From a virus, in IMG/VR virus record IMGVR_UViG_3300042484_001306, positions 1-21,351 of that record: a stretch of 21,351 bases of DNA; one strand, written 5' to 3'. The notes beneath the pieces are model-generated. The model was not told where the DNA came from and did not search any database. It saw nothing but the letters and a program-made list of their open reading frames with translations. The position numbers and the translations under genes were made by a program. Shown piece by piece: positions 5,835 to 10,499 of the stretch (positions are counted from its first letter, which is position 1; each line of letters opens with the position of its first letter).

Positions 5835-6291
5835 GAATTGTTAACCAATCTTCGTCCATATTGAACTCATCGATTTGTGCTTGACTAACGAATGCTTCGC
5901 AATACCACGAATCACCGCCATCACTATTGCTCGTTAGGTCTGCCGTTACGTTGGTGCCGAGCAAGGTTTCCCACTCACGAGTAAAGTCGTTGACGTCGCT
6001 TTGAGTTCCGTCAAAGTATGTCCATACTCGAAGGTCATTTATTGTTTCCATAGTTTCCATTGTTTGTTTTTTAATTTGTACGTATGTCATCCAATACTTA
6101 TCGCTATCAGTTGTCACGTCATCTTGGTCATTCATCAAATCCATAAAATCAGTAAGTTCAATAATGCCTATTTCCTTTCCATAGTATAGACCATAAAGGA
6201 ATTCTATGCTGTCGTAGACATTGTTCTCAATGCGTTCTGCCTCTTTTCGTTCAAACGATTTTATTGGCATTAGTAAAATGTAGGTTTTCAT
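5830..6291 (-). CDS. hypothetical protein, 153 aa, probable fusion of two small genes
   Basis: The first 77 residues (MKTYILLMPIKSFERKEAER ... MTYVQIKKQT) and the last 73 (METINDLRVWTYFDGTQSDV ... DEDWLTIQ) look like separate acidic proteins. Between them, at plus 6051-6072, the DNA reads AAACAAACAATGGAAACTATG. That is the repeated intergenic leader AAATAAACAATAGAAACTATG with the in-frame TAA changed to CAA and ATA to ATG. The frame is open across it, so the two parts are now one ORF, although translation could also restart at ATG 6060 or 6051. Neither part has a recognised domain. The second part has conserved-looking Trp residues (VWTYFDGTQ, DSWYCEAF). Confidence 0.72.
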   Translation of the reverse strand: MKTYILLMPIKSFERKEAERIENNVYDSIEFLYGLYYGKEIGIIELTDFMDLMNDQDDVTTDSDKYWMTYVQIKKQTMETMETINDLRVWTYFDGTQSDVNDFTREWETLLGTNVTADLTSNSDGGDSWYCEAFVSQAQIDEFNMDEDWLTIQ

Positions 6292-6310
6292 AGGTTCTAT
6301 TGTTTATTAA
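6292..6310 (-). repeat. copy of the repeated A-rich leader
   Basis: Minus strand reads TTAATAAACAATAGAACCT then ATG, one substitution from the copies at 5499-5525 and 5811-5834. It contains the region of the upstream 105-aa gene's stop. Confidence 0.7.
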
Positions 6311-6624
6311 TTTAGTTCTAATTCAGTTACATTACCCTCGGGGTCGACAGCATATTGGTGGTCATCCTCGTCCCATTCCGTGTAGTAAATCTCGCCGTCG
6401 GTCAGTTCATAGACAAGCGATATCAATGTATAGTTATCTTGAATTGTCAGTAGATGCGATGCAGTGGCAGGCAAGGCGTCAATTAGCGTGCCCTGACGTA
6501 GATGCTTACGCATTTCGTTTGCTGTTGTGGCTTCATCCTTTGTGTAGAATTCACCATCGTTCCATACGTAGCCCTCGTTAAATAGTTTCCCGGTGACTGA
6601 GCATTTTCTTGCAAAAGTTTTCAT
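6307..6624 (-). CDS. hypothetical phage protein, 105 aa
   Basis: The N-terminus MKTFARKCSVTGKLFNEGYV followed by WNDGEFYTKDEA resembles small phage proteins with a 'CSxTGKxMNEGYVxNDGE' opening that may bind zinc. Here only one Cys is present, so metal binding is doubtful. The second half (LISLVYELTDGEIYYTEWDE, then HQYAVDPEGNVTELELN) is an acidic beta-rich unit that could be a separate domain. The leader ACGATAGAAAATATG precedes the ATG. The role is unknown. Confidence 0.72.
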   Translation of the reverse strand: MKTFARKCSVTGKLFNEGYVWNDGEFYTKDEATTANEMRKHLRQGTLIDALPATASHLLTIQDNYTLISLVYELTDGEIYYTEWDEDDHQYAVDPEGNVTELELN

Positions 6625-6644
6625 ATTTTCTATCGTTTTATTGG

Positions 6645-6806
6645 TTAGTAAGGCTGTAGAGTGGTGTAGCCGTAGGCTATAATCTTGCCATCAGATAGCA
6701 AGCCATCTAGAATTTTAATTGCACTCTCCGTAGGTTGTCCCTCAAGAATAGTATCTTCGGCAGTTCCGTAGGCGGTGCTTCTCATAAATAAATCGTAGGT
6801 TTCCAT
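6645..6806 (-). CDS. hypothetical protein, 53 aa
   Basis: The frame encodes METYDLFMRSTAYGTAEDTI, LEGQPTESAIKILDGLLSDG and KIIAYGYTTLQPY. It is a small, mildly acidic alpha/beta protein. Its ATG follows an A-rich leader (AAAAAACAATTGATATG), and its TAA lies 20 bp before the next gene's start. In the 71 bp between it and the upstream gene there is a small hairpin, ATGCC-GAGA-GGCAT on the minus strand, with no T-run. The function is unknown. Confidence 0.65.
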   Translation of the reverse strand: METYDLFMRSTAYGTAEDTILEGQPTESAIKILDGLLSDGKIIAYGYTTLQPY

Positions 6807-6877
6807 ATCAATTGTTTTTTGGTTAAGATGCCTCTCGGCATTTCGGCTATTGAAGCCTCGTCAGTTAACCTGCCTTC

Positions 6878-7471
6878 TTAATACTTGCCTGAATTGCGCA
6901 ACGCCTCCCATACTATGGCTTGGAATTCGTAGCCCTTTAGCCCTACCTTCTTAGCCTCCTGAATAGTGATGCGCTCCAATTCTCGGTATCGTTTAAGGGT
7001 CAAGCCTGTCTCAATGGTCTCACCGAAGCAAGCCCTCAGATGCCATAGGTCAATGGTCACCTTTGTATCGTCAAGCGCTCCGATATTGCGAACAAATGCG
7101 AACGTCTTGGGACTTGTTGCAGTTATGCTAAGTTCACCGCGTGCAATTGCAAAGGCTTTGAACTTGTTCGCGTGGAACGTGCACACCTTCACTTGGTCGG
7201 CAGTCGCTCCGGCCTTAACAGCCTTTAGGACGCATTCAGTGTCGATAATGTTTCGCTCCCATTTGTTGTTTGGGCTCAGTGCGCTCATAATCTGAGCCAC
7301 GCGCTCGGTAGTGGTCTCGTACTTTGTGGCGTACTTTAGGCAAATGTCGTGGGCACCTTTGTACCACGCAACGCCTCCAATGATATCGGCCTCGGTCGCA
7401 CTATTGAAAATGTCGCGGAGGTTAACGCGCACTTTTGAGCGTTGGTATTTTGTCAGGGCAGTTAGTTTCAT
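6878..7471 (-). CDS. conserved phage protein of unknown function, all-helical, 197 aa
   Basis: This belongs to a protein type I recognise from many unrelated phages by its blocks: the segment AWYKGAHDICLKYA, then MSALSPNNKWERNIIDTE (residues 63-80), FHANKFKAFAI, SPKTFAFVRNIG and KVTIDLWHLRACFG. The order 'ALSP-N-W-N ... K-F-N-I ... V-T-I-D-x-W' loosely recalls helix-hairpin-helix DNA glycosylases, where a conserved Asp follows the lesion-binding helix. I cannot confirm that link. It is the first gene of the leftward arm, directly behind a promoter, so it is probably made early. Base use here is more GC-rich than in the small genes to its left. Confidence 0.78.
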   Translation of the reverse strand: MKLTALTKYQRSKVRVNLRDIFNSATEADIIGGVAWYKGAHDICLKYATKYETTTERVAQIMSALSPNNKWERNIIDTECVLKAVKAGATADQVKVCTFHANKFKAFAIARGELSITATSPKTFAFVRNIGALDDTKVTIDLWHLRACFGETIETGLTLKRYRELERITIQEAKKVGLKGYEFQAIVWEALRNSGKY

Positions 7472-7505
7472 AGTCGATTAGATTAGTTCTTGTTGTTTGA
7501 TGGGT

Positions 7506-7537
7506 CAAAGGTGATAATTACTTTTTGACATATGCAA
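7506..7537 (-). promoter_or_regulatory. leading promoter of the leftward arm
   Basis: On the minus strand TTG of TTGCATA (plus 7535-7537) lies 21 bp upstream of CACCTTTG (plus 7506-7513). The element shares TTGCATAT and ATTATCACCTTT with the promoter at 5531-5561. It sits about 35 bp before the first gene of the arm (start at 7471). Confidence 0.65.
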
Positions 7538-7607
7538 GTTTTTAGGTGAAAGTTTTTTTGATTCACACATAACTTGCTGATAATCACCGACAAAAGTTTT
7601 AGTCAGA

Positions 7608-7630
7608 GGGTTAGCGTAGGTGCATAACCC
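7608..7630. repeat. stem-loop GGGTTA/TAACCC
   Basis: A 6-bp perfect inverted repeat (7608-7613 and 7625-7630) with an 11-base spacer. It could be a regulator site or a small hairpin near the start of the G-rich tract. Confidence 0.45.
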
Positions 7631-7640
7631 ATAGCCTAGT

Positions 7641-7687
7641 GGGGGGAAGTGGGAGGTAGTGGGAGGCTAAAGGTTGATTAGGGAGGG
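7641..7687 (+). repeat. G-rich tract with 10-bp tandem repeat
   Basis: The plus strand has AGTGGGAGGT followed directly by AGTGGGAGGC (7648-7667), flanked by GGGGGG (7641-7646) and GGGAGGGG (7681-7688). The four G-runs could fold as a G-quadruplex, with one long loop. The strong G/C asymmetry stands out from the AT-rich surroundings. Confidence 0.5.
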
Positions 7688-7861
7688 GCTATTGTTCCTC
7701 GCTTCGGAACTCCTCACCAAACCTACCAAACAAACGCTCAAGCCGCTCACCATATCCGACCAACCAAAACGCCAAAAGTTTGCAATAGGAATACACGCGC
7801 ACGAGGGGCATACGTGCAGGATTGCGTTTCCGTTTGCGGGTGCGTACGCTTATATATGTAT

Positions 7862-7878
7862 ATTATCCCCCAGATAAT
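7862..7878. repeat. stem-loop ATTATC/GATAAT
   Basis: A 6-bp perfect stem (7862-7867 and 7873-7878) with a 5-base loop CCCCA, in an AT-rich stretch of the inter-arm region. Confidence 0.4.
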
Positions 7879-7933
7879 TATTTCTGACTCTAAATAATTT
7901 AACCTACCCTAGATACTTTTATCTAACTACAAT

Positions 7934-7968
7934 GCTTCTGACGTCAACCCTTAGGTTGAGGAAGAAGC
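7934..7968. repeat. two-part hairpin, TCAACC-CTTA-GGTTGA with outer GCTTC/GAAGC
   Basis: The inner stem (7944-7949 and 7954-7959) has tetraloop CTTA. The outer 5-bp stem (7934-7938 and 7964-7968) is separated by a small internal loop. The architecture matches the hairpin at 8032-8066: inner 6-bp stem, four-base loop, internal loop, outer stem. Confidence 0.5.
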
Positions 7969-8031
7969 TGCAGACGTAAACTTATACATTGACGATAGTA
8001 GTCTAAACAGCTGTTAAATTACCATCACGTG

Positions 8032-8066
8032 GGAGGTGGAGGGTCCCTAAGGACCCGTATACCTCC
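8032..8066. repeat. two-part hairpin, GGGTCC-CTAA-GGACCC with outer GGAGGT/ACCTCC
   Basis: The inner stem (8041-8046 and 8051-8056) has tetraloop CTAA. The outer 6-bp stem (8032-8037 and 8061-8066) is separated by a 3x4 internal loop. All 12 pairs are Watson-Crick. No T-run follows on either strand, so it is not a canonical terminator. The RNA would be very stable. Confidence 0.6.
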
Positions 8067-8185
8067 ATTACTCTGCTTTATATGGAGTAAAAACGAGTAA
8101 ACAATATGTAATGATGATCAGAACGAACAGACCATAGTTGTCGCTTATTCTGGGTATCTGAGCACTTGATGTGTTTCGTGACGGG

Positions 8186-8219
8186 TAGGGGGGTCTCTGC
8201 TTATGCTACGACCCCCTTA
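8186..8219. repeat. long stem-loop with GGGGGTC/GACCCCC
   Basis: A stem of up to 10 pairs (8186-8195 with 8210-8219, one G-U) encloses a 14-base loop. It sits between the two copies of TGATGTGT (8167-8174 and 8225-8232), giving a repeat-hairpin-repeat layout. Confidence 0.55.
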
Positions 8220-8233
8220 GTACGTGATGTGTA

Positions 8234-8259
8234 AAAGCGATTGTCTTTTAGATCGCTTT
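8234..8259. repeat. stem-loop AAAGCGAT/ATCGCTTT
   Basis: An 8-bp perfect inverted repeat (8234-8241 and 8252-8259) with a 10-base spacer. It lies about 60 bp upstream of the first rightward promoter and could be a regulator-binding site or an RNA hairpin. Confidence 0.5.
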
Positions 8260-8319
8260 GTCTTTGAGCACTGTCACTGCAGACCTTAGTCTATGCGAAG
8301 GTACGAATGGATTTACAAC

Positions 8320-8348
8320 TTGTCAACCGACTATTTTTTGTATATTTG
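8320..8348 (+). promoter_or_regulatory. rightward Bacteroidota-type promoter
   Basis: TTG (8320-8322), an 18-bp spacer, then TATATTTG (8341-8348), an exact TAnnTTTG. The first start codon downstream is the ATG at 8371, preceded by the A-rich stretch AACAACAAAAATATAACACT. Confidence 0.72.
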
Positions 8349-8370
8349 CAAACAACAAAAATATAACACT

Positions 8371-9108
8371 ATGAAAATCTACCATATAAAGAACAGCTAC
8401 GGGTCCAACAAGATTGTGATTGCATCAGACAGATCCGCATTCTACACGTTTAGGAACAAGGCAGGTGATATATCGCCACTTAAGAAGATATACTGTGACG
8501 ACAGGGGTTGGACCGTTGTATCGACTAATGGCCTCAAGAAAGGTATATCCTTAAATATAGTGGAGATAGACTATGACAGGGAGTTCTCTTATGATTCATT
8601 ATCAGGTCCAGTAGGTACATCTGTAATGTGCGAATACGAATCAGTAAAGGAATGGCTAGACAGCAACAACTGCAAGATTCTACCTGGAGGAATGTGTAGG
8701 TACGCTGTATCTAGCAAGGGGGAGGCATTTCGTATGTTTGATAAATTTGGTAATCTAAAACCTTTTAAGTTAATTGGAGCTAAAAATAGTAGGGGGTATA
8801 CACAGATTCATATTAAACAATTAGATGGTTCGACTAAATATGTATTAATCCATAGACTTGTAGCATATATGTTTCTCAATCTAAGTTGGGACTCTAAACT
8901 TGACATCGATCATATAAATATGAATAAGGACGATAATAGGTTAAAAAACATTAGGGCGTGTACAAGGTCTGAGAATTTACAATTCTTTAGAGACCGAGTT
9001 GTAAAGCTGTACATAAAAAATGGAAGAGATATAGCAAGCACCGCAAGGGCTATGAATATAACTCAATTTAAAGTAGCGCAGTCATTGTCTATGGAAGGCG
9101 TTAAGTAG
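8371..9108 (+). CDS. HNH homing endonuclease with duplicated N-terminal module, 245 aa
   Basis: This is a probable site-specific DNA endonuclease that promotes its own spread. The HNH_3-type core is clear: HRLVAYMFL (His161), then DIDHINMNKDDNRLKNI (Asp180, His181, Asn189, Arg190, Asn193) and SENLQFF. The end, GRDIASTARAMNI, looks like a helix-turn-helix used for site recognition. Two NUMOD4-like units seem to be repeated: IVIASDRSAFYTFRNKAG (residues 15-32) and YAVSSKGEAFRMFDKFGN (111-128). I chose the ATG at 8371, behind the promoter, over an upstream frame start at 8293. The part after about 8730 is more AT-rich than the first third, suggesting a composite origin. Confidence 0.85.
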   Translation: MKIYHIKNSYGSNKIVIASDRSAFYTFRNKAGDISPLKKIYCDDRGWTVVSTNGLKKGISLNIVEIDYDREFSYDSLSGPVGTSVMCEYESVKEWLDSNNCKILPGGMCRYAVSSKGEAFRMFDKFGNLKPFKLIGAKNSRGYTQIHIKQLDGSTKYVLIHRLVAYMFLNLSWDSKLDIDHINMNKDDNRLKNIRACTRSENLQFFRDRVVKLYIKNGRDIASTARAMNITQFKVAQSLSMEGVK

Positions 9109-9113
9109 AATTG

Positions 9114-9121
9114 TATATTTG
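9114..9121 (+). promoter_or_regulatory. -7 box TATATTTG just before the endolysin gene
   Basis: An exact TAnnTTTG lies 5 bases before the ATG at 9127. No TTG at the usual spacing is obvious. If used, the transcript would be nearly or fully leaderless. Confidence 0.45.
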
Positions 9122-9126
9122 CTGCT

Positions 9127-9591
9127 ATGAAACTAAGTAACTACGTATCGCTATCGGAGGTCACTAAGAGTGACACGGCCAAGCGCAAGGGTATCAGCAA
9201 CGAGCCCACCCCAGAGCATCTAGAGAATCTAAAGACAATATCTGTTGAGGTCTTTGATAAGATCCGTGAGCACTTCGGTGTTCCTATCTACATCTCATCG
9301 GGATACAGATCTTCTGCCTTGAATAAGGCCATCGGAGGCAGCAAGAACTCGGACCATAATCTTGGTAGGGCCTTAGACCTAGACCAAGATAATAGGGGTA
9401 ATGGTATTACTAATATGGAGGTGTTTGAGTTTATAAAGGACAACCTAGAGTTCGATCAGCTCATCTACGAGTTTGGCACCACTAAGAACCCTGACTGGGT
9501 TCACGTGGGTTACCGCAAGGGAGCCAACAGGAAACAGATACTTGTAGCCTACAAGGAGGGCACCAAGACAAAATACAAACCATTTAAATAA
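9127..9591 (+). CDS. peptidase M15 family endolysin (D-Ala-D-Ala carboxypeptidase-like)
   Basis: This is a zinc peptidase that probably cleaves peptidoglycan cross-links at lysis. The M15 signature is complete: ISSGYRSSALNKAIGGSKNS at residues 57-75, then SDHNLGRALDLD with zinc ligands His77 and Asp84, and WVHVGY with the third ligand His126. FDQLIYEF (109-116) precedes it as in family members. At 154 aa it is a single catalytic domain with no signal peptide or cell-wall-binding domain, so a holin or another export route would be needed. No holin is evident next to it. The only nearby membrane-directed protein is the lipoprotein at 10500-11195. Confidence 0.9.
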   Translation: MKLSNYVSLSEVTKSDTAKRKGISNEPTPEHLENLKTISVEVFDKIREHFGVPIYISSGYRSSALNKAIGGSKNSDHNLGRALDLDQDNRGNGITNMEVFEFIKDNLEFDQLIYEFGTTKNPDWVHVGYRKGANRKQILVAYKEGTKTKYKPFK

Positions 9592-9599
9592 TATCTTTG
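9592..9599 (+). promoter_or_regulatory. -7 box TATCTTTG directly before the EF-hand-like protein gene
   Basis: An exact TAnnTTTG ends 5 bases before the ATG at 9605, the same spacing as at 9114-9127. It begins one base after the upstream stop codon. It implies a leaderless or very short-leader transcript. Confidence 0.5.
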
Positions 9600-9604
9600 T
9601 ACCT

Positions 9605-10057
9605 ATGAAAGCAAAGATGACTGTTTATAAGAATGGTGGCAATACGCCAATCGTTCCAGACCCCAAGAAAAAGATGACCGATATGGAGATTGCCAAGGCA
9701 AACCGTATGGATATGTTAACCCAGGAGCGCAACACCATTCGCAAGAATGACCCAGATGCACTAGCCGCGTTTGATCGCGGACTAAAGGCGCAAGGATTTA
9801 TGGTCAACAAGAAGCCAGCCGCTAAGCCAGCCGCTAAGCCAGCTGCCGCAGCCGTCAAGAAGATGATGGGCGGAGGTAAGATGGATATGTACTCTAAAGG
9901 AGGCAAGATGGAATACGGTATGGGCGGTAAGACCGATATGATGTACGGTATGGGCGGCAAGATGAAGAAGTATCTAATGGGCGGTCAGGTAAAGCTTGAC
10001 AAGAACAAGGACGGAAAGATTTCCGCCATTGACTTCAAGATGCTAAAGAAAAAGTAA
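9605..10057 (+). CDS. Gly/Met/Lys-rich virion-type protein with EF-hand-like loop, 150 aa
   Basis: Three parts are visible. Residues 1-70 are polar and helical. Residues 71-84 are a PAAKPAAKPAAAA linker. Residues 87-128 are low-complexity repeats of MGGK/YGMGGK type. The C-terminus has DKNKDGKISAID (132-143), which matches an EF-hand or dockerin calcium loop (Asp132, Asn134, Asp136, Gly137, Ile139, Ser140, Asp143). Only a single loop is present. Gly/Met-rich proteins of this style occur near structural genes of marine and freshwater phages. A role in the virion is inferred, not shown. A minus-strand frame over the same DNA is only a shadow of the repeats. Confidence 0.8.
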   Translation: MKAKMTVYKNGGNTPIVPDPKKKMTDMEIAKANRMDMLTQERNTIRKNDPDALAAFDRGLKAQGFMVNKKPAAKPAAKPAAAAVKKMMGGGKMDMYSKGGKMEYGMGGKTDMMYGMGGKMKKYLMGGQVKLDKNKDGKISAIDFKMLKKK

Positions 10058-10063
10058 ACAGTT

Positions 10064-10246
10064 ATGAAAGCCAAGAAGTACAACTACGGTGGTAGGATGA
10101 GTGATGAGTCTAGTGAGGAGATTGAGATCAAGTCAATGGATATGGCCTCTGGGATGAAGCAGCTTGAAGCTGCTGTTAAAGCATCAGGAAAAATGCCAAG
10201 TCACTACAAGTTCAAGGCCTGCTTCTACGAAGAGGACGAGGACTAG
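10064..10246 (+). CDS. hypothetical small acidic protein, 60 aa
   Basis: The protein begins MKAKKYNYGGRMSDESSEEI, has an amphipathic helix (MASGMKQLEAAVKASGK), and ends with an acidic tail (FYEEDED). The opening MKAKKYNYGGRM is like the starts of its neighbours (MKAKMTVYKNGG, MKAKKKDSHV), which hints at a small family of related virion-associated peptides. It lies 6 bp after the preceding stop, in the same operon. The function is unknown. Confidence 0.72.
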   Translation: MKAKKYNYGGRMSDESSEEIEIKSMDMASGMKQLEAAVKASGKMPSHYKFKACFYEEDED

Positions 10247-10252
10247 ATATTG

Positions 10253-10268
10253 TAAGCAAAATTGCTTA
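10253..10268. repeat. 7-bp inverted repeat over a start codon
   Basis: TAAGCAA (10253-10259), two bases, then TTGCTTA (10262-10268), whose last base is the A of the next ATG. It could be an operator, or a small hairpin limiting translation start. Confidence 0.4.
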
Positions 10269-10486
10269 TGAAAACTAAAAAGTACTACGACAGCAACCCT
10301 AAGGCTTACCAAAAGAAGAAGGAGTACGATACGGAGTATCACTCCACCGACGAGCGCAAGAAGTATCGGGCTGAGCTCAACAGAAAGAATCGTCAAGCCG
10401 GCAAGTACGGAAACGGAGATGGTCTAGACTACGACCATACCGAGCGTAGGTTTATATCAGCAGTAAAGAACAGATCTAAAAAGTAA
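10268..10486 (+). CDS. conserved small basic phage protein, 72 aa
   Basis: The sequence MKTKKYYDSNPKAYQKKKEY, DTEYHSTDERKKYRAELNRK and NRQAGKYGNGDGLDYDHTER resembles a family of small phage proteins with a 'Y..T.ER.KYR.ELN..NR..G.YGNGDG.D..HT' pattern and a C-terminal NRSKK. It is highly charged and probably helical, then disordered. The role of the family is not known to me; presence next to structural genes suggests packaging or virion association. I chose the ATG at 10268 over a TTG six bases earlier. Confidence 0.75.
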   Translation: MKTKKYYDSNPKAYQKKKEYDTEYHSTDERKKYRAELNRKNRQAGKYGNGDGLDYDHTERRFISAVKNRSKK

Positions 10487-10499
10487 ACAACCCCCCAAT

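Larger units (their letters stand above)
7538..8319. other. gene-free inter-arm region with many inverted repeats
   Basis: Between the leading leftward promoter and the first rightward promoter I find no convincing gene. A 67-aa frame at 7674-7877 needs a TTG start and has an unnatural composition. The region instead holds a G-rich tract and at least six stem-loop candidates, listed separately, plus the 10-bp palindrome AACAGCTGTT (8006-8015) and a direct repeat TGATGTGT (8167-8174 and 8225-8232). Lying where the two arms diverge, it is a good place for a replication origin, structured RNA or regulator-binding sites. I cannot choose between these. Confidence 0.6.

Noticed and set aside
7674-7877. 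A 67-aa plus-strand frame in the inter-arm region
   Set aside because: It needs a TTG start, has no leader or promoter and lies over a G-rich tract and hairpins.
7472-8370. A tRNA or tmRNA in the gap
   Set aside because: No T-loop consensus, cloverleaf or CCA end could be found around the hairpins.
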